Below are positions 28,210 through 38,814 of a DNA stretch of 64,000 nucleotides, in pieces; within the stretch, counting starts at the first letter, position 1, and each line of letters opens with the position of its first letter. The stretch comes from Methanococcoides sp. EBM-47 (GTDB taxonomy: Archaea; Halobacteriota; Methanosarcinia; Methanosarcinales; Methanosarcinaceae). The position numbers and the translations under genes are program-made. Under the pieces are notes generated by a model. It searched no databases. It was not told where the DNA came from and saw only the letters and a program-made list of their open reading frames with translations. The stretch covers positions 124,001 through 188,000 of the forward strand of contig MPPA01000010.1 of NCBI GenBank assembly GCA_001896725.1, given 5' to 3'.

Positions 28210-29220
28210 ATGGCAGTGAACATGTATTATGACACAGATGCGGATCTCAGCATTCTGAGAGACAAGAAGATAGCAGTGATGGGATATGGCAGCCAGGGTC
28301 ATGCCCAGGCCCAGAACCTGCATGATTCAGGAATTGAGGTGATAATAGGTCTGCGTAAAGGCAGTAAACGATGGCAACAGGCCGAAGAGGATGGGCTTAA
28401 GGTCATGACCGTAAAAGAAGCGGCCAAAGCAGCTGATATCATTCAGATCCTTCTGCCGGACGAAACACAGTCCCAGGTATACTATGATGAGATAGAACCC
28501 GGACTCGAACCCGGAAATGCCATCGTCTTCTCTCATGGTTTTAACATCCACTATAACCAGATCGTGCCCAGGGAAGATATCGATGTGTACATGGTAGCAC
28601 CCAAAAGTCCGGGGCATCTGGTACGCAGAACGTATAAAGAAGGCCATGGCGTTCCTGGTCTTATTGCAGTCCATCAGGATGCTACAGGTATGGCAAAACA
28701 GTTAGCTTTGGCACATGCAAAAGGTGTAGGTTGCACACGGGCCGGAGTATTTGAGACAACCTTCCGTGAGGAAACGGAAACCGATCTGTTCGGAGAGCAG
28801 GTAGATCTGTGTGGTGGAGTGGCTTCACTGATCAAAACATCCTTTGAGGTTCTAGTTGAAGCCGGTTATCAGCCAGAGATGGCATATTTCGAAACTACTC
28901 ATGAACTGAAGCTCATCGTGGACCTTATACATGAAGGTGGCCTGGAAAAAATGTGGTATTCCGTATCCAACACCGCGGAATACGGCGGAATGACCGTTGG
29001 GCCTAAGATCATAAATGAACTGTCCAGAGAAGCTATGTATGAAGCTCTGGAGCGTATCCAGAACGGCCAATTTGCAAAGGAGTTCGTTCTTGAGGGCAAG
29101 GCCAATAGGCCAGTGCTCACAGCCATGGAGCGCCAGGACAGGGAGCATCCTGTGGAAGAGGTAGGCCGCAGATTGCGTGCAATGATGCCCTGGCTTAACA
29201 GTGGCCTTAATGAGAAGTGA
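28210..29220 (+). CDS. ilvC: Ketol-acid reductoisomerase (IlvC)
   Basis: The 336-residue class I enzyme converts acetolactate to dihydroxyisovalerate using NAD(P)H and magnesium. The nucleotide-binding loop reads [17 protein letters not shown] followed by GLRKGSKRW. Metal and substrate ligands lie in [20 protein letters not shown] and [16 protein letters not shown] about 8 nt before the ATG is the likely ribosome binding site. A strong terminator follows at 29259-29294, ending the cimA-ilvBNC operon. Confidence 0.96.
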   Translation: MAVNMYYDTDADLSILRDKKIAVMGYGSQGHAQAQNLHDSGIEVIIGLRKGSKRWQQAEEDGLKVMTVKEAAKAADIIQILLPDETQSQVYYDEIEPGLEPGNAIVFSHGFNIHYNQIVPREDIDVYMVAPKSPGHLVRRTYKEGHGVPGLIAVHQDATGMAKQLALAHAKGVGCTRAGVFETTFREETETDLFGEQVDLCGGVASLIKTSFEVLVEAGYQPEMAYFETTHELKLIVDLIHEGGLEKMWYSVSNTAEYGGMTVGPKIINELSREAMYEALERIQNGQFAKEFVLEGKANRPVLTAMERQDREHPVEEVGRRLRAMMPWLNSGLNEK

Positions 29221-29258
29221 GATCCATAGAACTAGAAATTGATTGATCGGTGAGTTAT

Positions 29259-29294
29259 AAGACGTGTTTTATAATAAGGCGCGTCTTTTTTTTT
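29259..29294 (+). terminator. Terminator of the cimA-ilvBNC operon
   Basis: AAGACG (29259-29264) pairs with CGTCTT (29282-29287), and the stem runs into a run of nine T at 29286-29294. It lies 39 nt after the ilvC stop. Confidence 0.7.
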
Positions 29295-29306
29295 GAAGTG
29301 ATATAA

Positions 29307-29831
29307 ATGCAGGGAACTATAGAGACCATTCTATCAAGAAGAAGCATTCGCAATTATACGTCTAAGCCAGTGGCAAGAACAGACATCACAATGATACTTG
29401 AAGCCGGACGCTGGGCACCATCTGGTCTTAACAACCAGCCCTGGAAATTTATAGTCGTGCAGAACAGGGATACAATAGAAAAACTAGCTGGTTGTACGCG
29501 CTACTCATCTATTGTAAAGGGTGCAAGTGTCATTATAACTGTTTTTCTTGATACACCCACAATGTATGATCGCACAAAAGATGTACAGTCCATAGGTGCA
29601 GCTATACAGAACATGTTACTTGCCTGCTGTGAACTTGGACTAGGGGCCGTCTGGCTTGGAGAGATCCTAAATAACAAAGAACAAGTGAATTTGATTTTAG
29701 GAACGCCAAAATCACTAGAGCTCATGGCAGCATTGGCCATAGGGTACCCCACCGGTAGTAAAACAACATCATTAAGGAAAGAACTTCATGAAATAGCCTT
29801 TGATGAGCTTTATGGAACTCAATGGAGGTAG
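29307..29831 (+). CDS. Nitroreductase family protein
   Basis: The 174-residue FMN-binding oxidoreductase opens with the family ILSRRSIRNYTSKPV, followed by WAPSGLNNQPWKFIVV and GAAIQNMLLACCELGLGAVW. Such proteins form homodimers and reduce varied electrophiles with NAD(P)H; the physiological substrate is unknown. The gene begins immediately after the ilvC terminator and converges with topA. Confidence 0.9.
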   Translation: MQGTIETILSRRSIRNYTSKPVARTDITMILEAGRWAPSGLNNQPWKFIVVQNRDTIEKLAGCTRYSSIVKGASVIITVFLDTPTMYDRTKDVQSIGAAIQNMLLACCELGLGAVWLGEILNNKEQVNLILGTPKSLELMAALAIGYPTGSKTTSLRKELHEIAFDELYGTQWR

Positions 29832-30039
29832 AGATGAAGAAAACAACCGGAATTAAGGAGGTTTAAGGGTATATTTTGGATTTAGACACCAGTTTTTTAG
29901 TAGAAGATCTTCCTGTTCTGCCCTTCATCTCTAAATTATAAGTAGGTACTCCTTATATTTAAAGATTTGTTCGTAACATAACTAATCAAGAATAATTGAT
30001 TTAAACTTGAATTAAATCGGTTTGAAAGGCTTTTTTACC

Positions 30040-32352
30040 TTAAGTTTTCCCACAGCTACGGTTTACACACATCTCGATCGCTTCTTTATCCTTTTCCTTT
30101 ATGCGGACCTTTTTCCATCCGCACACCTCACACCTGTGCTCAAGTATCGTAAGCCTTCCCTTCTGAGGCAGGGACTGAGTGCGCCCACATCGTTTGCTGC
30201 AACCCAGAAAACGCGAATCCTTTATAGTGATAAGGCACATTTCGCCGTCACATACAGGACATGGTCCAGCCACTTCAGGGGGAAAGCATTCTTTTACCCT
30301 GTCACACGCAAAGCAAGGTCCTATACCCACTGCCCAGCAATACTTGTTCGCGACCTTGATCACAGCAACTCCACCCTTTGGGCATTCTTTTGAGCGCAGT
30401 ATAGAAAGTGCACCATCCCTGGGCAAAGGATGGGTGTTCCTGCATTGCGGATACCCGGTACATCCCACAAAGCGCCCTTTATCAGTGCTTATTATGCGCA
30501 GCACATGCCCGCAATCCGGACATTTGCCAATGTAGTTCTTCTTGTCCTCAATGGCAATATCATCATTGATGGAGCCTGCCAGCCGGGATACGATGGAATC
30601 CCGGCTCCCAATAAGCTGTGCATACATCATCCTGATAAGCTCTGTTCCCTCTGCAACAGCAACATCAAATTCCTTGCTACCATCCTCAACCTCCTGCACG
30701 AGAGTCTCTATATGTGCCCTTATTTCAGGCTTCACTACAAGAGGTACGGAAGTGCTCAGGGCATCCATAAGATTGAAACCTGTTTCCTGAATGACTATGG
30801 TCTTGCCTTTAGTATCAAAATAACCACGCTTCTTGTTAGTTTCTATATGAGAAGGAGCTGTTGCTTTAGTACCAATGCCATGCTTATCCATAAGGGTCAG
30901 CAGTTCTGCTTCAGTAATGTGTTTTGGAGGGGTGGTTTTGGAAGCTATGTTCTCCAGTTTTTTCACTTTAACTTCTTCGTCTACCTGAACATCAGGCAGG
31001 AGTTTGTCGTTCTTTGTCTCAAAGGGATATACGGCCATCCATCCTTCACTTTTCATTACAGATCCTGAAGAGTCGAACAGCTCTTTCTCCACTGTGATCT
31101 CAATATGGGTTTTTTCAAATAAGGTCGCAGGCATGAGGTTAGCAAGGAAATGCCTGGTTATCAGGTCATATACCTTACCTGCACCTTCCACCTTTACAAC
31201 TTTTTCCACTTCTTTTACATCAACTGCGTTTATCGGATGTATGGGCGGGTGGTCATGTCCATCCTTTGTACCATTGCGCACAGCAATATCACCAGCAGAA
31301 AGTATGGCAAGTGCATGGTCCCTGTATCCAGTGGATGTGAAGGCTATGACCTTTGATTTAAAATCAAAGTCATCGGCATATTTATTGGTCTCGGTCCTTG
31401 GATAACTTGTAAAACCGTGCAGATATAGTTGCTCAGCGATCTCAAGAGCAGCTTCCGGACTGATGCTTAGGAACCTGGATGCACGTTTGAGGAACTCAGT
31501 GGTATTAAGAGGATATGGAGCATTCGTCTTTACTTCAATGACCTTCTTTTTTATGACCAGTCCGGCCTTGCATGCTTGTATACGCTCGAATATTTCAGCT
31601 GCTTTTACCTTATCCTTGATATTGCCTGCCCGGTGCACTCCTTTGAAGTCCATGCCCCCTGCATGGAAAAGTGCTTCGATCTTCCAGAAATCCTCCGGAG
31701 TGAAGTCTTTAATGGCCTTCTCTCTTTCATATACAAAGCCGCATGTAGGTGTCTGGCAGGGTCCTATGGAGAGAATGTTCTTGGTACGCGCTCTTTCTCT
31801 TACGGCCAGGGTCAGATACCGGGTAAAAGCAGCTCCCATCTTAAGATCGAGGATCTGGCGGGCATCCGCAGACATTGCCATGGCTGTATCAGGTTCCAAG
31901 GGATTATCGAAGGCTCTAGTTATCTCTGATGCTGACAAAGAAGAGAACCTTGCTCTTTTTACAGGAGCACGGGACACCCTGGATGCAAGTTCCTTTGCTT
32001 CAAAACCTATATTCTCGCCCTCTCTGTCAAAATCGCAGGCAAGTATTATCCCATCAGCTTCCCTGGCAAGAGACATAATGGCATCTGCAAACGGTTTTTT
32101 TGTGACTGTCTTGATGGGTTGTGTATCTATCAATTTAGCTGGGTCCACTGATCGCCAGTCATTGAGCTCCTGTGGAAAATCATAACCCATGATATGACCG
32201 GAAAGACCCATTACCTGCCAGTCTTTACCATCCCTGCGGAATACATAGACAGGCACCCCTTCGACAAGCTTTCTGTCAGGCTTGCCTCCACTGAGGATGT
32301 TGGCTATCTGTGAAGCAGCTTTGTTCTTTTCGGTAAATACAACAACGGTCAT
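30040..32352 (-). CDS. topA: DNA topoisomerase I (type IA)
   Basis: This 770-residue enzyme relaxes negative supercoils. The TOPRIM domain opens with VVVFTEKNKAASQIA and has the acidic DFDREGENIG. The active-site tyrosine is in GFTSYPRTETNKY (about residue 320). From about residue 590 several cysteine-rich zinc ribbons follow (CPDCGHVL, CPKGG, CPVCDGEM, CEVCGWKK). The start at ATG 32352 has AGGTG about 9 nt upstream; GTG 32364 is inside that site. It is transcribed toward the nitroreductase gene. Confidence 0.94.
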   Translation of the reverse strand: MTVVVFTEKNKAASQIANILSGGKPDRKLVEGVPVYVFRRDGKDWQVMGLSGHIMGYDFPQELNDWRSVDPAKLIDTQPIKTVTKKPFADAIMSLAREADGIILACDFDREGENIGFEAKELASRVSRAPVKRARFSSLSASEITRAFDNPLEPDTAMAMSADARQILDLKMGAAFTRYLTLAVRERARTKNILSIGPCQTPTCGFVYEREKAIKDFTPEDFWKIEALFHAGGMDFKGVHRAGNIKDKVKAAEIFERIQACKAGLVIKKKVIEVKTNAPYPLNTTEFLKRASRFLSISPEAALEIAEQLYLHGFTSYPRTETNKYADDFDFKSKVIAFTSTGYRDHALAILSAGDIAVRNGTKDGHDHPPIHPINAVDVKEVEKVVKVEGAGKVYDLITRHFLANLMPATLFEKTHIEITVEKELFDSSGSVMKSEGWMAVYPFETKNDKLLPDVQVDEEVKVKKLENIASKTTPPKHITEAELLTLMDKHGIGTKATAPSHIETNKKRGYFDTKGKTIVIQETGFNLMDALSTSVPLVVKPEIRAHIETLVQEVEDGSKEFDVAVAEGTELIRMMYAQLIGSRDSIVSRLAGSINDDIAIEDKKNYIGKCPDCGHVLRIISTDKGRFVGCTGYPQCRNTHPLPRDGALSILRSKECPKGGVAVIKVANKYCWAVGIGPCFACDRVKECFPPEVAGPCPVCDGEMCLITIKDSRFLGCSKRCGRTQSLPQKGRLTILEHRCEVCGWKKVRIKEKDKEAIEMCVNRSCGKT

Positions 32353-32449
32353 GATATATCGCACCTGGTCAGAATCTTGGGTGATACATTAGAATTGCCA
32401 TTACATAACTTTACCCAAGATTATTGGAGAAAAATATAAGGTGCCAGCC

Positions 32450-32872
32450 TTAAACTAAAAGACTGGTGGCATAGCTGAGCACCAGATAGACGGGACTGAC
32501 AAAACCTACCATCACAAGCAAGTTATTGAGTATTATTATGATCCCCATTATTGCAATGGTATGTCTGAGGGCATTCCATGCAAAGATCTGGCCCTGTTTT
32601 CTTCCTGCAGAGGAACGCATGATATAAACATGACTTCCCAACAGTGCTATTATGAAAAAGACCTTGAACAACACGATGCTATAGATACCATTCATGGAAG
32701 CGAATGCAGATACGACCGGATTACCTTCCTGTGCAAGACCGGTCTGTATAGCATATATGGTGGTCAACAGGTCCCCTATCACATAGAACAACAGAACAAA
32801 CCTTATGTCCTTGAGGAATCCATAAATATCCAGACCGCAAGCTAATGAATACTTTTTAACACTATAGGTCAT
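32450..32872 (-). CDS. Small membrane protein, DUF5658-like
   Basis: The 140-residue protein has about four hydrophobic segments (about 25-40, 60-80, 100-120, 122-138). A polar motif LLTTIYAIQTGLAQEGNP in the first loop recalls the DUF5658 family, which has conserved D, T and ENP-like residues. Function is unknown. It is divergent from thiC and 85 nt upstream of the topA start region; it may share a transcript with topA. Confidence 0.65.
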   Translation of the reverse strand: MTYSVKKYSLACGLDIYGFLKDIRFVLLFYVIGDLLTTIYAIQTGLAQEGNPVVSAFASMNGIYSIVLFKVFFIIALLGSHVYIMRSSAGRKQGQIFAWNALRHTIAIMGIIIILNNLLVMVGFVSPVYLVLSYATSLLV

Positions 32873-33053
32873 TGTACCACCGCGACCTTACTGCGCTATT
32901 TTTCACGCAGCTAATTAGTAGTTAGTAGTTATGTATATAAAAATATCTATTCTTAAGTATATGATACTGCTCATCATAATGACATATTCTCACAAGATAA
33001 CACTCACAGCTTCAGCAAAAGATTTTTATATTCGTTTCCATACGAGAGTAGCA

Positions 33054-34331
33054 ATGACACTCATGGAAGATGCAAAAAAAGGGCTAATAACTCCCCAGAT
33101 ACTGGAAGTAGCTAAAAAAGAAGGTATCGATCCTGACCTTATGTGTTCCTGCATAGCAAAAGGCATCATTGTCATACCTGATAACCCTGCAAGGGAATCA
33201 ATACCAATAGGTATTGGCAGATATATGAGCACAAAGGTCAATACGAATATCGGAACTTCCAGAGACTACATCAATGTGCAGGAAGAGATCGAGAAGGCTC
33301 GCATTGCAGAAAAGTTCGGCGCTGATGCGCTCATGGACCTTTCCACAGGCGGGGATCTGGATAGTGTTCGGTCCATGATCATGAAAGCTGTGCATATCAC
33401 CATAGGTTCCGTTCCCATATATCAGGCAGCAGCATCCAGAAAAGCAGTTGTGGATATGACATCCGATGATATGTTCAATGCTGTAAGGAAACATGCAAAA
33501 GATGGAGTGGATTTTGTTACAGTGCATGCAGGAGTGAACCTCAATTCTCTTGAATGGATCAAAAAAGGAGGGAGGATCACTGAAGTTGTCAGCCGTGGTG
33601 GTGCGTTCACTCTTGCATGGATGTTGCATAATCAGGAAGATAATCCGTTCTACACTGAGTACGACTATTTGCTTGAAATAGCCTATGAGCATGATATGGC
33701 TGTAAGCCTCGGGGATGGTATGAGACCGGGATGTATCCATGATGCATCCGATGGTGCAATGTTCACCGAGATCGTCACCTTGGGAGAGCTTGTGCAAAGG
33801 GCACGTACTGCGAACGTGCAATCCTTTGTGGAAGGCCCGGGACATGTACCAGTAAATGAGATAGGGACATGTGTGAAGACCATGAAAAGCCTGTGTCATG
33901 ATGCCCCTGTTTATCTTCTGGGTCCCCTGGTAACGGATATAGCTCCCGGGTATGATCACATAACAGGTGCTATAGGTGGTACTCTTGCAGGCATGTATGG
34001 TGCAGATTTCCTGTGCATGACCACACCTTCGGAACATCTGGCACTTCCAACGGTAGATGACATAAGGGAAGGGGTCATCGTGACAAAAATCGCAGCACAT
34101 GCTGCAGATATTACAAAAGAAGGGCAAAAAGAAAGAGCACGTGCAATGGACGACAGGATGTCTCACGCACGTCATAGATTCGATTGGGAAGAGCAGTACA
34201 GGCTGGCCATTGATGGTGAACGTGCGCGCACTATCAGAGAAAGCCGCGTGATCAGCAGTGATACCTGCTCGATGTGCGGGGACCTCTGTGCACTGAAAAT
34301 AGTAAAAGAAGCCCTTTCAAAAGAAAAATAA
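33054..34331 (+). CDS. thiC: Phosphomethylpyrimidine synthase ThiC
   Basis: This radical SAM enzyme of about 425 residues converts aminoimidazole ribotide to HMP-phosphate in thiamine synthesis. The family's unusual C-terminal cluster motif [11 protein letters not shown] is present, as are [28 protein letters not shown] and TPSEHLALP. The start is set at ATG 33054. A TATA-like TTTTTATATTC at about 33023-33033 lies inside the longer frame that begins at 32931 and would give a leaderless mRNA from 33054. No TPP riboswitch was recognised upstream. Confidence 0.95.
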   Translation: MTLMEDAKKGLITPQILEVAKKEGIDPDLMCSCIAKGIIVIPDNPARESIPIGIGRYMSTKVNTNIGTSRDYINVQEEIEKARIAEKFGADALMDLSTGGDLDSVRSMIMKAVHITIGSVPIYQAAASRKAVVDMTSDDMFNAVRKHAKDGVDFVTVHAGVNLNSLEWIKKGGRITEVVSRGGAFTLAWMLHNQEDNPFYTEYDYLLEIAYEHDMAVSLGDGMRPGCIHDASDGAMFTEIVTLGELVQRARTANVQSFVEGPGHVPVNEIGTCVKTMKSLCHDAPVYLLGPLVTDIAPGYDHITGAIGGTLAGMYGADFLCMTTPSEHLALPTVDDIREGVIVTKIAAHAADITKEGQKERARAMDDRMSHARHRFDWEEQYRLAIDGERARTIRESRVISSDTCSMCGDLCALKIVKEALSKEK

Positions 34332-34454
34332 TTATACTCAGCTCTTATCCTTCCTTTTGTTAGAATAAAGCTTTTATGCGTTTGAGGTAATCTGTAATGA
34401 AAATTCGTACTGTGGATTTCAGTCTGAGCAATAACTCCTCAACGCAGATCTAAA

Positions 34455-35096
34455 ATGGACGACCTGGCCTTTCTCACATATACGCTCATATCCATCTTCG
34501 TTATAGTGAATCCCATCAGTGGGGTTGTCACTTTTATATCCCTTACCAGCCGTATGACCTATGAGGAAAAGAACATCCTTGCAAAAAGAGCCGTGTTCCT
34601 TGCTTGTATTATAGCTCTGTTCTTTGCCATTACCGGCAAGATGATGCTGGACCTTTTTGGGATAAATGTCGATTCACTACGCATTGCCGGTGGCATATTG
34701 TTGTTCCATGTAGCATTGGACATGATGTTCGCAAAAGTATCCAGGGAAAGTATCACTAAGAGCGAGATCAGTGAATCACAGGACCGTTCTGATATCTGGA
34801 TATTCCCTATTGCTCTGCCTCTGTTGACAGGTCCGGGGGCTATCACGACCGTGATCGTGCTCATGGGAAGCACTGATTCCATGATACAGAAGTTCCTGGT
34901 GATATTTGGCATACTGATCATATTTTTAGTGTGCCTGATGATATTCCTGTTCTCCCGGAGCATCTATAAGTATATAGGCTATACCGGAATGCTTGTATTT
35001 ACCAGGATAATGGGCCTTTTCCTTGCAGCATTGGCTGTAGACTTTGTAACAACAGGCATCTGGAACGTATATGCTGCTCTGTCTTCATCAGCCTGA
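34455..35096 (+). CDS. MarC family integral membrane protein
   Basis: The 213-residue protein has six hydrophobic segments and the family patterns FVIVNPISGVVTFISLT, LRIAGGILLFHVALDM and PLLTGPGAITTVIVL. MarC proteins (UPF0056) were once linked to drug resistance, but their transport role is unsettled. It stands alone between thiC and the convergent S-layer gene. Confidence 0.9.
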   Translation: MDDLAFLTYTLISIFVIVNPISGVVTFISLTSRMTYEEKNILAKRAVFLACIIALFFAITGKMMLDLFGINVDSLRIAGGILLFHVALDMMFAKVSRESITKSEISESQDRSDIWIFPIALPLLTGPGAITTVIVLMGSTDSMIQKFLVIFGILIIFLVCLMIFLFSRSIYKYIGYTGMLVFTRIMGLFLAALAVDFVTTGIWNVYAALSSSA

Positions 35097-35232
35097 GATT
35101 GATACTTATCAAGAGATAGTGGTGAGCTCACAGATGAACTAACGAAATTGGATGCAGAAAAGGACTTGGAAACAATAGATAAAATGTCAATAAAAAGAAA
35201 GAGAAATGAGGATACTCTCCTCACTCACAAGC

Positions 35233-37812
35233 CTATCCTTTTCTGCGACCCCTGAATGCAGCGGCCATCATCACTATGACCATTGCTGCAACCATTCCCA
35301 AAAACGGGGTCTTTGCAGTTACGTCAAATGAGCCCTTCTGATCACCTATCTGCACATCGATCGTACCAGGCTGGTCTCCTTTTGCAGTAAATTCTACAGT
35401 CTTTTCTTCACCAGCTGCAAGGGAGACTTTTTGTGAGCTTGTTACATTGCCGTTCACTAAAAGCTCCACATTGATCTCTCCTGCAGAAGTACCAGCATTG
35501 ACAACTTTCACACTGACAGCCACAGGTTTACCCTGTTCAGCTATAGCCGGATCGATCACAAGGTCAGAATATCTGAACATGTTTTCTGCAGCTTCGACCT
35601 CAAATGTCAGTTCCGCAGGAAGGAATCCATTTGCTTCAACTCTTATTTTGTGTATACCTGCATCTTTTGGCGTGTATGAAAGAATACCCTTTGCAGAAGT
35701 GGCGCCTATGGCGCTGCCATCATAGTAAAGTTCAGCCCCTCCCACAGGTTCTCTGCCTATCGCCTTCTTTACAGAGATAGATATTACATCCCCAGCAAAC
35801 ATAGTTTCAGGGATGACCTCTATGTCAAGCTTCTTTGTAGCATCTTCTGCAGAAATCACATCAATGTTCAGAGTACCTGTAACATAACCATCCTTTTCTG
35901 CGGTCACTTTGAAAGTGCCGGTATCGCTCAATATAACAGATAGCATACCTTCGTTGGATGTCGTCCCTTTCTGCACATTGTTAAACTTCACAACAGCATC
36001 TTCTACAGCTGCTCCCTGAGAAGTTACCTTTACACGCACTGAGGTTCCAGTTGTGATGGTATCAGGCATCTCCAGGGACAATTGCTTGGATGAAGGCGTT
36101 GTTGCCATTACAAATGGATAATATCTCAATGCATCTGAATCTGCCACCTTAATGGAAATATCTCCCATAAGACTGATCACATTATCCTTGGTGAGTGAGA
36201 CCGAATTCCTGTTCTTCAGAACGATACTGTCCTCTGAGATACTGGCAACTTCCATTCTACCAAACCTGTCCGAACCCTCAAGGGTAATATAGTCCTCAGA
36301 TATCTGGAAAATACCCTGTATAAAAATGGCATCTAATTCACGTCCCCTAAAGATCTCGTTGAAGTGAACGGCTATCTGAGGTACATCATCAGAGGAACCC
36401 ATTTCGGTAATGTACACATAATCTTTGTTGGACCCAAGAATGGAACTGTCTACTTCTTCTCCGTTCTTTTTAAGTGAAACACGCACTTTATCGCCATTAA
36501 GATCAACTTCGACCACTTCAAGGACATATCCTTCTTCCAGCACCAATGCCGATCCTGGATATACTGATTTCTTATCATCGTTATCTATCAGCACCTTAGA
36601 AAGCTGTCCTTGGGAAACTATACTGACAGCCTTGGTGAACTCATTGTCCGGGTAACCTGCAAAATATTTTTGTGCAAGGAACCCTATCACTTCGAACTGT
36701 CCCCAGGCCGAATGATCAAAGCTTACCTGCTGAGCTTCTGTGGAATACACGAGATTTTCAGCGCCTATTGTCCTGCCACTGAGAGCTTTGACCTCCAGCG
36801 ACTCGGTACCTATGCCTTCATCTATGTTGTAGTAGAATCCTTCAAAGTTCAGTGAGGTCCAGTTAAAGGTTCCATTAGCAACTGTACCACGCAATTCATA
36901 TGTTCCCGGCTCTGTCATGTCGACCACAGGAGCAAAACGCAACATTTTATCATCAGCAACAACAAATTTTAGCTTTCCCATTATATCTATGGTCCTGCCT
37001 GCATTCAGATTTATGACATTGGGATTTGACATTGTGATCCTTTCAGGGGCTACTATATCAACTGTCATTCTTCCATATTTATCGCCCCCGTTAACAGATG
37101 TATAGCTGTCAGATACCTGAAAGATACCTTTTACGAACACGGCATTGCTTTCAGTTCCTCTGAATATGTTATCCAGATGTACTGCTATAATAGGGATATC
37201 ATCTGTTGAGCCGAGTCTTGCCTTGTAAATGTAATCCTGACCAGAGGCGACCACGGTACTATCTACCTGCATCCCATTTTTCTTAAGTGTGATGAACACT
37301 TTATTCCCATTTAGGTCGACTTCGGTTATGTCCAGCACATACCCTTCCTGCAGAACAAGTGATGAACCTGTGAAAAGTGATTTTTTATCATCAGTGTTTA
37401 TAAGCACTTTTGCAAGCTGGCCATCTGCTATAAGGCTGACCTCTTTTGTAAAGACAGTATTCTCAGAATAACCCGCAAAATATCTTTCTGCCATAAAACC
37501 GATTATCTGGAACGAACCCCACCCATCATGTTCAAAAGCAGTCTCTATTGGTCTTGTGGAATACACAAGGTCATCCTCTTCAATGGACCTGTCAGTATAG
37601 CTGTCCAGTTTAACTGTCAGCATTTCAGATCCTTCTCCTGAATCTAGGTCATAATAGAAACCTGAAAAGCTGAGTGGTGACCATGAATATTCAAGCGATG
37701 GTCCATGGGCAGCATCCCATATCCTGTTACCTGTTGAACCGTTGGCTGCTAAAGCCGTAGTGGATAATAAGCTCAGGCAAATTATGGTAACTGCCAACAC
37801 TTCGATTCTCAT
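35233..37812 (-). CDS. S-layer protein with tandem Methanosarcinaceae S-layer domains
   Basis: The 859-residue protein has a signal peptide (IICLSLLSTTALAA), two homologous S-layer (DUF1608-type) domains (about 34-305 and 306-575), then Ig-like and CARDB-like domains, and a C-terminal anchor FLGMVAAMVIVMMAAAFRGR. The duplicated blocks share FAGY, KVLI, DDKKS and EVDLNG. Proteins of this kind tile the cell surface of methanosarcinae. The anchor resembles an archaeosortase-type C-terminal signal, though the usual PGF triplet is not exact. GGAGAG precedes the ATG. The extra C-terminal domains make it longer than a minimal S-layer protein, so it may be an accessory surface protein. Confidence 0.88.
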   Translation of the reverse strand: MRIEVLAVTIICLSLLSTTALAANGSTGNRIWDAAHGPSLEYSWSPLSFSGFYYDLDSGEGSEMLTVKLDSYTDRSIEEDDLVYSTRPIETAFEHDGWGSFQIIGFMAERYFAGYSENTVFTKEVSLIADGQLAKVLINTDDKKSLFTGSSLVLQEGYVLDITEVDLNGNKVFITLKKNGMQVDSTVVASGQDYIYKARLGSTDDIPIIAVHLDNIFRGTESNAVFVKGIFQVSDSYTSVNGGDKYGRMTVDIVAPERITMSNPNVINLNAGRTIDIMGKLKFVVADDKMLRFAPVVDMTEPGTYELRGTVANGTFNWTSLNFEGFYYNIDEGIGTESLEVKALSGRTIGAENLVYSTEAQQVSFDHSAWGQFEVIGFLAQKYFAGYPDNEFTKAVSIVSQGQLSKVLIDNDDKKSVYPGSALVLEEGYVLEVVEVDLNGDKVRVSLKKNGEEVDSSILGSNKDYVYITEMGSSDDVPQIAVHFNEIFRGRELDAIFIQGIFQISEDYITLEGSDRFGRMEVASISEDSIVLKNRNSVSLTKDNVISLMGDISIKVADSDALRYYPFVMATTPSSKQLSLEMPDTITTGTSVRVKVTSQGAAVEDAVVKFNNVQKGTTSNEGMLSVILSDTGTFKVTAEKDGYVTGTLNIDVISAEDATKKLDIEVIPETMFAGDVISISVKKAIGREPVGGAELYYDGSAIGATSAKGILSYTPKDAGIHKIRVEANGFLPAELTFEVEAAENMFRYSDLVIDPAIAEQGKPVAVSVKVVNAGTSAGEINVELLVNGNVTSSQKVSLAAGEEKTVEFTAKGDQPGTIDVQIGDQKGSFDVTAKTPFLGMVAAMVIVMMAAAFRGRRKG

Positions 37813-37836
37813 ATATTTATCTCTCCTATAATATTT

Positions 37837-37854
37837 ACTATTTACAAAAATAGT
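37837..37854 (-). promoter_or_regulatory. Inverted repeat in the leader of the S-layer gene
   Basis: ACTATTT and AAATAGT form a perfect 7-bp inverted repeat with a 4-nt loop. It lies 25 nt upstream of the S-layer start codon and just downstream of a TATA-like run at about 37862-37876. It could be an operator at the start site or an mRNA-stabilising hairpin. Confidence 0.4.
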
Positions 37855-37938
37855 ATTATTTTAACAATATATACATTTTATCCATTAAAATGAACGGATA
37901 TCATGGGAGCTGATCCAAAGACGATAGCATTGGCTATT

Positions 37939-38814
37939 TCATTGGGATGGGAAAACAGAACGATCGCTTTCTTCATTTTCTACCAAATTTGCCGGAACAT
38001 TATCAGCGAACCAGAGAGTACGTTGTGGCAAGGCTATTTTTATGCCATTTGCCTCAAGTGTTTTTTTAATTACCCACAGCAATCTCGTCTTGACAGAATA
38101 CCACTCAGTGGAAGGGGCCCATATCCTTACGAAGATATTGACACCATTATCATCCAGCTTGTCAACAAAGACAGTAGGAGTTGGATTTTTAAAAGCTATA
38201 GGATCATCATCTATGACGCTTTTGATTATTCCAATGGCTTTATCAGCATCGCTGTCATATGTGATCCTTATGACATATTCAAATCTTCTTGCTACATTGG
38301 CAGCATAATTAGTGATATTGTTGAGAAAGACCTTATCGTTCGGTAAACGTACATACAGCCCATCAAAGGTCCTGATGATGGTAGAAACAAAAGTGATGTC
38401 TTCAATGATCCCTGCATTGTTATCTATGTTAACCTGATCCCCTATCTTAATGGGCCTTTCAAGGATCAGGAAGATCCCGGAGATCAGATTTGCAACAATG
38501 CTCTGACCTGCGATACCTAGGATCAAACCCAGTACACCTCCAGCAACAAGTAAACTTGAAAGCTCTACGCCCATGAAAGGAAGTATGAAAAAGACACTGA
38601 TAAAGAAAATAAAACTATAACGTATAAATTTGAGCAGCATGCTCATTTGTTTTCTGTCCTTCTTATCCTGTAAGGCCCTCATAAGGTATATGGAAAGGAT
38701 TTTTCCTGCGATCATAGAGATGATCACAACAGAAGCCACGAACATGATCCTGAAAAAAAGAACGGAATAATCAGACAATGGAACAAATATCGTATCATTC
38801 ATCGTGATGGTCAT
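37939..38814 (-). CDS. Small-conductance mechanosensitive channel (MscS)
   Basis: The 291-residue channel has three membrane segments. The pore helix with GGVLGLILGIAGQSIVANLISG is followed by the beta domain beginning RPIKIGDQVNID. It releases solutes on osmotic downshock. The ATG at 38814 overlaps the stop of the DUF432 gene (ATGA) and has GGAG about 8 nt upstream, so an earlier ATG at 38835 is less likely. Coupling to DUF432 and nearness of corA suggest a shared ion-balance role. Confidence 0.93.
   Translation of the reverse strand: MTITMNDTIFVPLSDYSVLFFRIMFVASVVIISMIAGKILSIYLMRALQDKKDRKQMSMLLKFIRYSFIFFISVFFILPFMGVELSSLLVAGGVLGLILGIAGQSIVANLISGIFLILERPIKIGDQVNIDNNAGIIEDITFVSTIIRTFDGLYVRLPNDKVFLNNITNYAANVARRFEYVIRITYDSDADKAIGIIKSVIDDDPIAFKNPTPTVFVDKLDDNGVNIFVRIWAPSTEWYSVKTRLLWVIKKTLEANGIKIALPQRTLWFADNVPANLVENEESDRSVFPSQ

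Noticed and set aside
30430-32185. Several open frames of 100-240 codons on the plus strand inside topA
   Set aside because: They are antisense to the topoisomerase I gene, with no ribosome binding sites and no recognisable domains.
32873-33053. Possible TPP riboswitch before thiC
   Set aside because: Conserved TPP aptamer sequence (such as CTGAGA with the ACCTGATC region) is absent, and the promoter position implies a leaderless mRNA.
33198-34175. Long open frame of 325 codons on the minus strand opposite thiC
   Set aside because: It is fully antisense to thiC, which is unmistakable, and its protein is rich in Cys, His and Tyr in a pattern typical of shadow frames.
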